In this document: positions 27,319 through 36,645 of the stretch, piece after piece
Layout: each line of letters starts with the position of its first letter
Numbering within the stretch: the stretch's first letter is position 1
Assembly (NCBI GenBank): GCA_021782365.1
Contig: JAJXVB010000004.1
Location: forward strand, 1-64,000
Length of the DNA: 64,000 bases
Origin: Pseudomonadota bacterium
GTDB lineage: Bacteria; Pseudomonadota; Gammaproteobacteria; Burkholderiales; Gallionellaceae
Direction of reading: 5' to 3'
The notes under the pieces: generated by a model
Seen by the model: the letters and a program-made list of their open reading frames with translations, nothing else
What the model was told of the DNA's origin: nothing
The model's database searches: none
Translations under genes and position numbers: made by a program

Positions 27319-27339
27319 AGTCAGCTTTCATACAAAAAA

Positions 27340-29649
27340 TCATTCGGCGAGCGTCGTCTTCGTATAGCCCGGCACGCTCTGCTTCAAAAGAGACATCGGA
27401 TCCGATCCCATTTTGATCAGATCGTTCAATTCCAGCTGCACGAGGAAGCCCGTGTCGTTGATCGGCGTAGGCACACCCGCGCTGTTCACGCCAACTCCCG
27501 CCACGAAACTGTGCATCACGATGCGCATCGTCCAGCAGTTCTCCTCATATTCCAGTCCCGCCACGCCGTTGATCAGCATCCTGTCCAGCAGCGAATAGTT
27601 CCATTGCCCCACGACATGCCAGTGCCTCGAAAGCGGCCATTGTCCGGAAATATTGATCTGCCGCAAGGCGGGAGAGGCGACCGCATAGTTTACCCCGTTG
27701 ATCGTGGTATAGGGTATCCCGTATACGGTGGGATAGAGTATGCCGTTGACGATCGCGTTGCCCGTCGGGTTGGCGATGCCCGGAATCTCCGCGCCCAGGG
27801 AGCTTGCGAAGAAGCGGTAGCCCAGGTTGAAAACCTTTCCCGCCTCTGGCCTGTAGCTTGCGGTCACGTTGTAGTGCTGCACGGCGGACAAGGCCGGGCT
27901 GTACTGCAGTTCACTGTCCAGCGACCAGGTCGAGCTGATGCGGCTCGATGCGCCCAGCATGATGTCGGACTTGTTGTTCGACACGGTAGGCGCAACCAGG
28001 TTGACCCTGGGCGTGGTGAAGCTGAATATTTCGGCCACCATCAGTTTCAGGTATTCGACCCCGTCGCTCTGCCCCAGGAATCGCGAAGTAAGGCCCAGGG
28101 TCACCTGGTTCGCATCCCCTATGCGGTCGTTTCCGATGAAGCGGTTTTCGGAGAACATCTGGGGGAAGGTCAGCGGCACCTGGGCGGTGTCGAAAACGGG
28201 AAGCTGGTCCTGGTTCCTGTAGGGAACATAGAGATAATAGGCGCGCGGCTCCAGCGTGTTCACGTAGTTGTCACCCATGAAGCTCATGTCCTTTTCGAAG
28301 GACGCGCCGCTGTCCAGGCTGAACATCGGCAGCGTGCGCGTGGTGTCCGGTATCGCGGTCGCGTTGTTGATGCCCATCACATACTGCGTGCTGTTCAGCG
28401 TGAACTTTGGCGTCATGTAATAGCCCGGAGTATCGATCAGCGGATAGCTGATGCTGGGCTGTATGATCAGGCGCTGCCCGTTCACCGCGGTGGGGTGGAC
28501 GAAATCTGCATACTGCCCCATGAATGAGAAATTCAGGTCTCCGAAGTCCTTCTGGCCGTTCAGCGTGACCTGCGGGAGCATCGCATAGGGTATCGCGACA
28601 GGGGCGAGCGGATTCTGCAGAGTCTGGAACTGCTGCATGCGGACCGTGCTGTTCCACCAGCCAGCGTTGTAGTTGAGCTCCGCATCCTGCAGCAGGTTGA
28701 CCTGGGATGTCACGTTCACCGAATCTGCGAGATCCGTGTAATAGTTGCTGTCGGACACATGGTTGTAGTTGATGCTGCCTGTCAGCCCGCCGCCGAAGGT
28801 CTCGTTGTGTATCAGGCTGAAGTGGGTCCGGTTGGTGCCCGTGATCGCATCGTTGGGCAGGATGTCCGCCTGGACCATTCCGGAATAATCCGGGTTCAGG
28901 TAGCGGAATTCGTTGTTGAGCTGTATACCGCGCTTTGCCAGTATTCTCGGCGTGAAGGTCGCATCGTAGTTGGGCGCGATGCTCCAGTAATAGGGGAGCG
29001 CGAATTCGCTCCCGCTGTTCGTGGTGCCGCCGAAAATCGGGGAAAGAAATCCCGACCTGCGCTGGTTCCCGAGCGGAAAGTCCATGTAGGGCGAATACAG
29101 TATGGGCACGTCCATGAACTCGATCCAGGCGCTGCGCGCGATGCCGGTCTGGTCCGCGCGGTTTATCTCCAGCGTGTTCATCTTGACCTGCCAGTCTTCC
29201 TGGTCGGCCCGACAGGTTGTATAGGAGGCGTTGTCAAGCGTGAAGTGCTGCTTGTCCTGTATGTGCGCCATGTCGGCGTCCCCATGTCCTCCGGTCTGCT
29301 TGATGAAATAATGCGGCTGCTCCATGAATCCCGCATAGGTATCCATGTTCATCTTCATGTAGGGCCCGCTCATCGTGTCGCCCTTCTGCTCCAGCAGGAC
29401 CGAGCCTATCCCTTCCACGTCGCTCGATTCCTGGTCGTACAGCATGCGATCGGCGCTCACCCTGTCGCCATCCTTGGTCATCACCGCATTGCCCACCGCT
29501 TCGATCTGGTCGTTCTGCTTGCCTGAAAGCTTGTCAGCCTCGAGGTAGACGGGTGTATCATTCTGGGAAGAAGCGAGCTCCCCCGCCAATGAAGGAAGAT
29601 TGAAGATGCAGAGCAGCGCAAATGCAACGGGTTTGAGACGAAACCGCAT
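27340..29649 (-). CDS. lptD: LPS-assembly outer-membrane protein
   Basis: 769 residues from the ATG at 29649, where the signal peptide begins (M-R-F-R-L-K-P-V-A-F-A-L-L); an in-frame upstream ATG at 29712 lies in the amgK start region. The N-terminal beta-jellyroll (L-E-A-D-K-L-S-G-K-Q-N-D, about residues 35-170) receives LPS from LptA; the rest forms the 26-strand barrel, with the Cys residues needed for its disulfides (C-R-A-D-Q-E-D-W near 165 and an E-N-C-W late). With LptE it inserts LPS into the outer leaflet. Confidence 0.96.
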   Translation of the reverse strand: MRFRLKPVAFALLCIFNLPSLAGELASSQNDTPVYLEADKLSGKQNDQIEAVGNAVMTKDGDRVSADRMLYDQESSDVEGIGSVLLEQKGDTMSGPYMKMNMDTYAGFMEQPHYFIKQTGGHGDADMAHIQDKQHFTLDNASYTTCRADQEDWQVKMNTLEINRADQTGIARSAWIEFMDVPILYSPYMDFPLGNQRRSGFLSPIFGGTTNSGSEFALPYYWSIAPNYDATFTPRILAKRGIQLNNEFRYLNPDYSGMVQADILPNDAITGTNRTHFSLIHNETFGGGLTGSINYNHVSDSNYYTDLADSVNVTSQVNLLQDAELNYNAGWWNSTVRMQQFQTLQNPLAPVAIPYAMLPQVTLNGQKDFGDLNFSFMGQYADFVHPTAVNGQRLIIQPSISYPLIDTPGYYMTPKFTLNSTQYVMGINNATAIPDTTRTLPMFSLDSGASFEKDMSFMGDNYVNTLEPRAYYLYVPYRNQDQLPVFDTAQVPLTFPQMFSENRFIGNDRIGDANQVTLGLTSRFLGQSDGVEYLKLMVAEIFSFTTPRVNLVAPTVSNNKSDIMLGASSRISSTWSLDSELQYSPALSAVQHYNVTASYRPEAGKVFNLGYRFFASSLGAEIPGIANPTGNAIVNGILYPTVYGIPYTTINGVNYAVASPALRQINISGQWPLSRHWHVVGQWNYSLLDRMLINGVAGLEYEENCWTMRIVMHSFVAGVGVNSAGVPTPINDTGFLVQLELNDLIKMGSDPMSLLKQSVPGYTKTTLAE

Positions 29650-29662
29650 GATATCGAGAAGG

Positions 29663-29684
29663 TGGTAAACTTTTGCAAGTTTAC
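29663..29684. promoter_or_regulatory. perfect 9-bp palindrome in the lptD/amgK divergent region
   Basis: GGTAAACTT (29663-29671) and AAGTTTACC (29676-29684) form a perfect inverted repeat with a TTGC spacer, in the 61 bases between the lptD and amgK start codons. It lies where promoters of both genes must be. It may be an operator or an RNA hairpin in the lptD leader; no known regulator is assigned. Confidence 0.5.
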
Positions 29685-29710
29685 CATTAAGCACGGACCA
29701 ATATCCCAAC

Positions 29711-30685
29711 ATGCAACGTCAGCAACAACTCACATCATGGTTGAAGGGGCTTTTCCCCGGTGAAAAATTCAGCCTCGCTCCGGCATCAAGCGATGCCAGC
29801 TTCCGCCGCTATTTCCGAGCAAGCTTCGAGGATCGCACGCTGATCGCGATGGATGCGCCCCCCAGCCACGAGGACTGCAGGCCTTTCCTGCATGTCGCCC
29901 GTCTCTTCGAACACGCGGGAGTGCATGTGCCCCACGTGCACGCGGAGGATCTCGAACAGGGCTTCCTGCTTCTGTCCGATCTCGGCAGCACGACCTATCT
30001 CGATGCGCTGAACGAGGGCAATGCCCGCGAGCTCTATGGCGCTGCAACGCGCGCGCTGATCAGGATACAGCTCGCATCCAGCGAACAGGAGCTGCCCGCC
30101 TATGACGAGGCGCTTCTGCTGAAGGAAATGCGCCTCTTCCCCGAGTGGTATGTCAGGAAGCATCTGGGCATTGAATTCACCGATGCGCAGAGCTCGAGGC
30201 TCGAGACCGTTTTCTCGCGCATCGTCGCAAACAATCTCGCCCAGCCCCGCGTCTACGTGCACCGCGACTACCACTCGCGCAACCTGATGGTGGCCGAACC
30301 CAATCCAGGCATCATCGACTTCCAGGATGCGGTATACGGCCCGATCACCTACGACCTCGTCTCCCTCTTCAAGGACGCCTATGTGAAATGGGACGAGGAG
30401 CTGGTCATAGACTGGCTGATCGCCTATTGGGAAAGGGCCAGGCGCGCAGGACTTCCGGTTCAGCAGGACTTCGGCGAGTTCTACCGCGACTTCGAGCTGA
30501 TGGGCGTGCAGCGCCACCTCAAGGTCCTGGGCATATTCGCAAGGCTCTATCACAGGGATGGCAAGGAAGGCTATCTGAAGGACATGCCTCTGGTGATGGA
30601 ATACCTGCGCACCGCCTGCGAACGCTACGAGGACCTGAAGCCGCTTGCGAAGATCCTGAACGAACTCGAAGGGGGAAAGGCTTGA
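29711..30685 (+). CDS. amgK: N-acetylmuramate/N-acetylglucosamine anomeric kinase
   Basis: 324 residues of the aminoglycoside-phosphotransferase-like kinase family. S-D-A-S-F-R-R-Y-F-R (nucleotide-binding strand), V-H-R-D-Y-H-S-R-N-L (catalytic loop, Asp) and G-I-I-D-F-Q-D-A-V-Y-G-P (metal Asp) are present. It phosphorylates the anomeric carbon of recycled MurNAc. The next gene is its pathway partner murU, overlapping by 4 bases; the divergent lptD neighbourhood is the common arrangement. Confidence 0.95.
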   Translation: MQRQQQLTSWLKGLFPGEKFSLAPASSDASFRRYFRASFEDRTLIAMDAPPSHEDCRPFLHVARLFEHAGVHVPHVHAEDLEQGFLLLSDLGSTTYLDALNEGNARELYGAATRALIRIQLASSEQELPAYDEALLLKEMRLFPEWYVRKHLGIEFTDAQSSRLETVFSRIVANNLAQPRVYVHRDYHSRNLMVAEPNPGIIDFQDAVYGPITYDLVSLFKDAYVKWDEELVIDWLIAYWERARRAGLPVQQDFGEFYRDFELMGVQRHLKVLGIFARLYHRDGKEGYLKDMPLVMEYLRTACERYEDLKPLAKILNELEGGKA

Positions 30686-31416
30686 AGGCGATGATACTGG
30701 CCGCGGGCCGGGGAGAACGCATGAGGCCGCTCACCGACCGCATTCCCAAGCCTCTGCTTCTGGCTGGCGGAAAACCGCTCATCGTCTGGCACATCGAGAA
30801 TCTGGCGAGGGCGGGAATAAACGATCTCGTGATCAACCACGCGCATCTTGGCATGCAGATAGAGGACGCGCTGGGGGACGGATCGAGGTTCGGCGCGAGG
30901 ATAAGCTATTCGCGCGAGGCGGAGGCTCTCGAGACCGCAGGCGGAATCGCCCACGCCCTTCCTCTTCTCGGCGACTCTCCCTTCGCGGTGATCAACGGCG
31001 ACATCTATTGCGACTACGATTTCTCGAGATTGAATCGCGCGATGGAGAACATGAATGCGAGGAAGGATACCGCACACCTCGTCCTCGTGGACAATCCTCC
31101 GCATCACCCGCGAGGCGATTTTTCTCTCGATGGCGATCGAATTTCTTCCGCAGCCCTCGATCCTCACTCCTCAATCCCCAATCCTCAATCCTGTTCCTTC
31201 CTGACCTTCAGCGGCATAGGCATATACAGTCCCGGGATTTTCTCCGCCATCAAGGCGGGCTGCAAGGCGCCTCTCGCGCCGATTCTCAGGGAGCAGATCG
31301 CACTTCAAAGAGTCGGCGGAGAACATCATGAGGGAACATGGGTCGACGTCGGCACGCCGGAGAGGCTTTCAGAACTCGACGCACGCCTCAAACTCGAACA
31401 GGTGAATCATGTCTGA
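30682..31416 (+). CDS. murU: N-acetylmuramate-1-phosphate uridylyltransferase
   Basis: 244 residues from a TTG overlapping the amgK stop (TTGA), preceded by GAAGGGGGAAA; ATG 30691 is an alternative. It turns MurNAc-1-phosphate into UDP-MurNAc, bypassing de novo MurA/MurB. N-terminal A-A-G-R-G-E-R-M-R-P-L-T-D, P-K-P-L-L, I-N-G-D-I-Y and T-W-V-D-V-G-T-P-E-R are family motifs. An insert of about ten residues (H-S-S-I-P-N-P-Q-S, near 165) is encoded by DNA with two CCTCAATCC copies (31169-31177, 31183-31191). Confidence 0.92.
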   Translation: MKAMILAAGRGERMRPLTDRIPKPLLLAGGKPLIVWHIENLARAGINDLVINHAHLGMQIEDALGDGSRFGARISYSREAEALETAGGIAHALPLLGDSPFAVINGDIYCDYDFSRLNRAMENMNARKDTAHLVLVDNPPHHPRGDFSLDGDRISSAALDPHSSIPNPQSCSFLTFSGIGIYSPGIFSAIKAGCKAPLAPILREQIALQRVGGEHHEGTWVDVGTPERLSELDARLKLEQVNHV

Positions 31417-32707
31417 CACTTATGCAAAGCGCCGAATGCGCCTCATCAAAAAGATGGGAGGCGGCATCGCAATCATCCCCAACGCGCCCGAAAGGCGGCG
31501 AAACGGAGATGCGGATTATCCCTATCGTTTCGACAGCAGCTTCCACTATCTGACCGGTTTCTCGGAGCCCGAATCCGTGCTCGTGATGGTCGCTGGCGAT
31601 GCGCCGCAGAGCATACTCTTCTGCCGCGATAAGGACATCGAGCGCGAGATATGGGACGGCTTCCGTTTCGGGCCGGAAGCCGCGCGCGAGCATTTCAGCT
31701 TCGACGCCGCACACCCCGTGTCCAGCCTCGATCAGGAGCTTGCCCTCCTGATGGAAAACCAGGAGTCGGTCTTCTATCCGATGGGCGCCGATGCGGAATG
31801 GGACCAGCGCATGCTGAAGCTGAGGGAAGCTGTTCAGAGAAAGGTGCGAAGCGGGATCAGGGCCCCTGACGAAATGCGCGATGTCAGAACCCTGGTCAAT
31901 GAGATGAGGCTATTCAAGGATGCGCACGAGATCGCGCTCATGCGTAAAGCCGCCGCAATCTCCGCCTCGGCGCACAGACGCGCGATGCGGTTTGCTCGCG
32001 AGGGCGCATTCGAATACGAGGTGGAGGCCGAGCTTCTGCACGAATTCTGCAGGCAGGGCGCGCGCCATCCGGCCTACACCTCGATCGTCGCGGCCGGCGC
32101 CAACGCATGCGTGCTGCATTACATCTCGAACGACGCGAGACTCAAGAAGAGCGATCTGCTGCTGATAGACGCGGGATGCGAATATCAGGGATATGCCTCG
32201 GACATCACGCGCACCTTCCCGGTGAGCGGAAAGTTTTCGGGCGCAAAAAAGGATGTATACGAAATCGTCCTGGCGGCGCAACTCGAGGCGATCGAGGCAG
32301 CGATTCCGGGAAACAGCTGGGATGCACCCCATCAGGCGGCGCTTCGCGTTCTGGTCCAGGGATTCATAGACCTGAAGCTGTGCAAGGGAACGGTGGATGG
32401 CGTCCTCGAAGATGAGAGCTACAAGAAATACTACATGCACCGCACCGGGCACTGGCTCGGGATGGACGTGCACGACGTGGGCAGCTACAAGTCCGATGAA
32501 GAATGGCGCAGCCTTGAACCGGGCATGGTGCTGACCGTCGAACCCGGCTGCTACATCCGCCCATCGGACGATATACCCCGCGCGCTCTGGAACATCGGCA
32601 TACGCATAGAGGACGATGTGGTTATCACCAGAAACGGTCACGAGGTCCTGACGGACGGCGCGCCCAAGACCGTCCGCGACATAGAAGAACTGATGGGGAA
32701 ATCATGA
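31409..32707 (+). CDS. pepP: Xaa-Pro aminopeptidase P
   Basis: 432 residues. An N-terminal creatinase-like domain (about 1-165) precedes the pita-bread catalytic domain. Metal ligands are visible: L-L-I-D-A-G-C-E and Y-A-S-D-I-T-R-T-F-P (two Asp), H-R-T-G-H-W-L-G-M-D-V-H-D-V-G (His), T-V-E-P-G-C-Y-I (Glu) and I-R-I-E-D-D-V (Glu). It removes N-terminal residues before proline. It overlaps murU by 8 bases and ubiH by 4; pepP-ubiH is a widespread pairing. Confidence 0.95.
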   Translation: MSDTYAKRRMRLIKKMGGGIAIIPNAPERRRNGDADYPYRFDSSFHYLTGFSEPESVLVMVAGDAPQSILFCRDKDIEREIWDGFRFGPEAAREHFSFDAAHPVSSLDQELALLMENQESVFYPMGADAEWDQRMLKLREAVQRKVRSGIRAPDEMRDVRTLVNEMRLFKDAHEIALMRKAAAISASAHRRAMRFAREGAFEYEVEAELLHEFCRQGARHPAYTSIVAAGANACVLHYISNDARLKKSDLLLIDAGCEYQGYASDITRTFPVSGKFSGAKKDVYEIVLAAQLEAIEAAIPGNSWDAPHQAALRVLVQGFIDLKLCKGTVDGVLEDESYKKYYMHRTGHWLGMDVHDVGSYKSDEEWRSLEPGMVLTVEPGCYIRPSDDIPRALWNIGIRIEDDVVITRNGHEVLTDGAPKTVRDIEELMGKS

Positions 32708-33840
32708 CCCAAAACTGCGACATCGCGATCATCGGAGGAGGTCCCGTCGGGAGCGCACTGGCACTCGCCCTGAAGGACAGCAACCTTTCAGTCCGCCTGC
32801 TCGAGGCGAGGACCGGGGCAAGCCAGGACGCCAGGGCGCTCGCGCTCTCCTATGGCAGCAGGCTGCTTCTCGAGAGGCTGGACGCATGGAAAAGGCTTTC
32901 CGGCGTATCATCGATACGCACCATCCACATCTCCCAGAAGCGAAGCTTCGGCCGCACCCTGCTCACCGCATCCGAACTCAAAGTCCCTGAGCTGGGATAT
33001 GTTCTGCCCTACCCTTCCTTGCAGAAGGCACTGAGTTTCGAGCAGACGCTTCACGGCGCAAACGTCACTGCGCTCGAAGGAAGGGAAGATTGCGCCGAGA
33101 TAAGCTACCAGCAGGATGGGCAGGAGCACATGCTCCGCGCGCGTCTCGCGATCCTCGCAGACGGCGGGAAGCTGCTCGCTGACCGCTATCCTCCAAAGAC
33201 CCGCGAATACGGGCAAAGCGCGCTGATCTCCCATGTGACCTGCTCGGACATGAAGCCGGAAACCGCCTTCGAGCGCTTCACGCCGGAAGGCCCTTTCGCC
33301 CTGCTGCCCTACATGGATGGCTACGAGCTGGTCTGGACGGCGCCCCACACTAAGGTGGAGGAGATGCTCTCGTGGAGCGATGAAGCATTCCTCGAGGCGC
33401 TGCACGACCATTTCGGGGACAGGGTGGGAAGGTTCACGAGTCTCGGCAAAAGAAGCAGTTTTCCCCTCGGGCTCAAGAAGGCGCAGGCCCAGACGCCGAT
33501 GCCCCACGTGGCGCTTGTCGGCAATGCCGCGCAGACCATGCACCCCGTAGCGGGCCAGGGATTCAACATGGGGCTTCGCGATGCATGGGAGCTCGCACAG
33601 GAGATACTGGATGCAAAACCTGAGGAACTCGGAACGGATGAAATGCTCGCAAATTACCGCAGCCGCCGGCAAGCAGATCGCGAAGGAGGAATCGGATTCA
33701 CGGACAGCCTGGTTCGCCTCTTCTCGAACGACCTTCCCGTGATATCCCAGATGCGCGCTGCCTCGCTCTCACTGCTGGATGGCATGCCTGTCGCGAAAAA
33801 ATTCGTCGCGCGCCGGATGATGTTCGGCGCAAACGGCTAA
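32704..33840 (+). CDS. ubiH: UbiH/UbiF-family FAD-dependent ubiquinone hydroxylase
   Basis: 378 residues. I-I-G-G-G-P-V-G-S-A-L-A-L-A at the N-terminus is the FAD dinucleotide fold; A-I-L-A-D-G-G lies in the middle and G-N-A-A-Q-T-M-H-P-V-A-G-Q-G-F-N-M-G-L-R-D-A is the second FAD motif of this family. It hydroxylates the ubiquinone ring under aerobic conditions. Which ring position cannot be told from sequence, but the pepP-ubiH order favours UbiH. It converges with xthA, overlapping by 4 bases. Confidence 0.93.
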   Translation: MTQNCDIAIIGGGPVGSALALALKDSNLSVRLLEARTGASQDARALALSYGSRLLLERLDAWKRLSGVSSIRTIHISQKRSFGRTLLTASELKVPELGYVLPYPSLQKALSFEQTLHGANVTALEGREDCAEISYQQDGQEHMLRARLAILADGGKLLADRYPPKTREYGQSALISHVTCSDMKPETAFERFTPEGPFALLPYMDGYELVWTAPHTKVEEMLSWSDEAFLEALHDHFGDRVGRFTSLGKRSSFPLGLKKAQAQTPMPHVALVGNAAQTMHPVAGQGFNMGLRDAWELAQEILDAKPEELGTDEMLANYRSRRQADREGGIGFTDSLVRLFSNDLPVISQMRAASLSLLDGMPVAKKFVARRMMFGANG

Positions 33841-34601
33841 CCCATATCTGCGATCACAGGCGTGTGGTCGGATGGACGCTCGAGCCTCCTTGGCGCCTTG
33901 TCTATCGCGCAGCCCTTGCACTCCGCGGCCAGCGGTTCGCTGAGCAGGATATGGTCTATGCGCAGGCCCATGTTGCGGCGGAAGGCCATCATGCGGTAGT
34001 CCCACCAGCTGAAGGATTTTTCAGGCTGTTCGAAGAGCCTGAAGCTGTCCTTCAACCCCATGGCCTGCAATGAACGGAAGGCCTCGCGCTCAGGCTCCGA
34101 CACCAGAACGCTCCCTGTCCATGCAGCGGGATCATGCACGTCCCTGTCCTCGGGCGCGATGTTGTAGTCTCCCAGGAGTGCAAGCTTTGGAAAGCGCACG
34201 AGCTCCTCCTTCAGCCAGCTGTTCAGGGCGTTTAGCCATTCGAGCTTGTAGCGGTACTTGTCAGAATCGACGCTCTGGCCGTTGGGTATGTAAACGCAGA
34301 CGATGCGCACATCGTTCAGGGTCGCGGCGATCACGCGCTTCTGCTCGTCATCATATCCGGGTATGCCGACCTGCAGGTCGCGAACCTCTTCCCGCGTCAG
34401 GATCGCGACACCGTTATAGGTCTTCTGTCCGGAATAGGCGCTGAAATAGCCGGCTTTTTGCAGCTCATCCTTCGGAAAATCGGCGTCCTGAAGCTTGGTC
34501 TCCTGAAGGCAGAGCGCATCCACGGGATTGGCGGACAGCCATTCCAGCACATGGGGAAGGCGCACCTTCAGCGAGTTCACGTTCCAGGTCGCGATCTTCA
34601 T
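33837..34601 (-). CDS. xthA: exodeoxyribonuclease III
   Basis: 254 residues from ATG 34601; the upstream in-frame extension overlaps prlC and lacks family similarity. Start M-K-I-A-T-W-N-V-N-S-L-K-V-R; L-Q-E-T-K-L (metal Glu), V-C-V-Y-I-P-N-G, L-G-D-Y-N-I-A-P (Asp, Asn), W-W-D-Y-R and the terminal S-D-H-T-P-V (Asp, His) are the endonuclease/exonuclease/phosphatase fold motifs. It works in base-excision repair as AP endonuclease and 3' exonuclease. Its start overlaps the prlC stop (ATGA). Confidence 0.95.
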   Translation of the reverse strand: MKIATWNVNSLKVRLPHVLEWLSANPVDALCLQETKLQDADFPKDELQKAGYFSAYSGQKTYNGVAILTREEVRDLQVGIPGYDDEQKRVIAATLNDVRIVCVYIPNGQSVDSDKYRYKLEWLNALNSWLKEELVRFPKLALLGDYNIAPEDRDVHDPAAWTGSVLVSEPEREAFRSLQAMGLKDSFRLFEQPEKSFSWWDYRMMAFRRNMGLRIDHILLSEPLAAECKGCAIDKAPRRLERPSDHTPVIADMG

Positions 34602-36619
34602 GCGTGCCCTGTCAGGCCGTTGTGACGCAACAGCGCATCTATGGTCGGCTCGCGCCCGCGGAAAGAGACGAAGGACTGCATCGCCTCTCGAGATCCGCCG
34701 ACAGCGAGGATCTCGCTCCTGAACTTCGCTCCCGTGACAGGGTTCAGCACGCCCTGTTCCTCGAACAGGCTGTATGCATCGGAAGAGAGCACTTCCGCCC
34801 ACTTGTAGCTGTAATATCCTGCGCCATAGCCTCCTGCGAAGATATGCGAGAAGCTGTTGGGGAAGCGGTTGTATTCGGGCGGCATCAGCACGGCCACCTC
34901 GGCCCTGACCCCGTCCAGGAGCTGCAATATCGTCTTGCCTTTTCCGGGCTCAAATTCGCTGTGCATCAGCATGTCGAACATCGCGAACTCGATCTGGCGC
35001 AGGCTCTGCAGCCCGCTCTGGAAATTCTTCGCGGCGAGCATCTTGTCGAAGAGCGCGCGCGGCAGAGGCCTGGATGTCTCGACGTGGCGCGTCATGCCGG
35101 ACAGGACTTCCCATTCCCAGCAGAAATTTTCCATGAACTGGCTGGGCAGCTCGACCGCATCCCATTCGACGCCGTTGATGCCCGAAACGCCGATCTCCTC
35201 GACCTCGGTCAGAAGGTGATGCAGGCCGTGGCCGAACTCGTGGAAGAGCGTGATCACCTCGTCGTGCGTGAAGAGGGCTGGCCTGTTTCCAACCGGGGCC
35301 GAGAAGTTGCAGTTCATGTAGGCGACCGGGGTCTGAATTTTTCCATCCTTGCGGCGGCGTGAAATCGCATCGTCCATCCATGCGCCTCCGCGCTTGCTGC
35401 TTCTGGCATAGAGGTCGAAATAGAACTGGCCTATCAAGGCGCCGTTCGAACGGATGTCGAAGAAGCGCACGCTCTCGTGCCAGACGGGTGCCGAAGACTC
35501 GACGATCTTGAGGCCATATAGCGTCTCGACCAGCTTGAACAGGCCGGACAGCACCGCGTCCTCAGGAAAGTATTCCTTCACTTCCTGTTCGGAAAATGCG
35601 TAGCGCCTCTCGCGCAGCTTCTCGCTCGCATAGGCGAAATCCCATGCGTGCATTTCTTCCATGCCAAGCTCTATGCTTGCAAATTCGCGAAGCTCCGAAA
35701 GATCCCTTTCCGCGAACGGGCGCGAGCGCCTTGCGAGCTCGCGCACGAATTCGATCACCTGTTCAGGCGTCTGCGCCATCTTAGCGGCAAGCGAGAGCTC
35801 TCCGTAATTTTCAAATCCCAGAAGCCCGGCCTCCTCTCCGCGCAGTGTGACGATCTCTTCCATCAGGACGGAGTTGTCCCACTCCGGCTTGCCGAATTCG
35901 GAGGCGCGCGTGACATAGGCGCGGTACATCTTCTCGCGCATCTTCCGGTTGTCCGCGAACTGCATCAAAGGCATGTAGGAGGGCGCCTTCAGCGTGAATA
36001 GCCATCCCGATCCCCCTGCTGCATTGTTCGCCGCCTGCAGAACGTCCTCGGGCAACCCGGAGAGTTCGTCTTTGTCCTCGATTCTGAGCTCAAAATCGTT
36101 GGTCGCATCGAGCAGATTGTCGGAGAAGCGGGAGGAAAGCTCGGATAGCCGCTCCTGTATCTCGAGCAGCCTCGCCTTCTTGTCTTCAGGAAGCTCGGCT
36201 CCTCCGAGTCTGAAATCGCGAAGCTCGTTCTCGATGATTTTCTTGCGCGCGCCATTCAGGGATTCGAATTCTGAGCTGTCCTTCAGCGCCTTGAATTTTT
36301 CGAATAGCGCGAGGTTCTGCCCGAGCTCCGCGTAATACTGCGTGATCACGGGAAGCGTCTCGTTGTAGGCGGCTCTCAATTCCGGCGAATTCATCACCGC
36401 ATTCAGATGGCCCACCGGTCCCCATGCGCGCGACAGACGCTCGTGCGCGTCCTCCATCGGCAGCACGAAATCATCCCAGGTCGGGATCTCCTTGTCCTGT
36501 ATCAGCCTGGAAATCAGTTCGCGGCATTCGATAAGCAGCTGATTGATCGCGGGCGAGACATGCTCGGGCTTGATCTTCTCGAACTGCGGCAGGCCGGTAA
36601 AGTCCAGCAACGGGTTCAT
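34598..36619 (-). CDS. prlC: oligopeptidase A (M3 metallopeptidase)
   Basis: 673 residues from ATG 36619, start M-N-P-L-L-D-F; the frame continues upstream across prfA but is a shadow there. The zinc motif F-H-E-F-G-H-G-L-H-H (HExxH) lies around residue 460, with the third ligand Glu in the following W-D-A-V-E-L-P-S-Q-F region. It degrades short peptides in the cytoplasm, including cleaved signal peptides. A 26-base gap separates it from prfA. Confidence 0.96.
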   Translation of the reverse strand: MNPLLDFTGLPQFEKIKPEHVSPAINQLLIECRELISRLIQDKEIPTWDDFVLPMEDAHERLSRAWGPVGHLNAVMNSPELRAAYNETLPVITQYYAELGQNLALFEKFKALKDSSEFESLNGARKKIIENELRDFRLGGAELPEDKKARLLEIQERLSELSSRFSDNLLDATNDFELRIEDKDELSGLPEDVLQAANNAAGGSGWLFTLKAPSYMPLMQFADNRKMREKMYRAYVTRASEFGKPEWDNSVLMEEIVTLRGEEAGLLGFENYGELSLAAKMAQTPEQVIEFVRELARRSRPFAERDLSELREFASIELGMEEMHAWDFAYASEKLRERRYAFSEQEVKEYFPEDAVLSGLFKLVETLYGLKIVESSAPVWHESVRFFDIRSNGALIGQFYFDLYARSSKRGGAWMDDAISRRRKDGKIQTPVAYMNCNFSAPVGNRPALFTHDEVITLFHEFGHGLHHLLTEVEEIGVSGINGVEWDAVELPSQFMENFCWEWEVLSGMTRHVETSRPLPRALFDKMLAAKNFQSGLQSLRQIEFAMFDMLMHSEFEPGKGKTILQLLDGVRAEVAVLMPPEYNRFPNSFSHIFAGGYGAGYYSYKWAEVLSSDAYSLFEEQGVLNPVTGAKFRSEILAVGGSREAMQSFVSFRGREPTIDALLRHNGLTGHA

Positions 36620-36645
36620 GATTTCTCCTTTTGTCGGGCGTTGGG

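Noticed and set aside
27511-29526. Long plus-strand frames opposite lptD
   Set aside because: The lptD frame carries a signal peptide and family motifs; the opposite frames are low-complexity Arg/Val/Gly-rich shadows.
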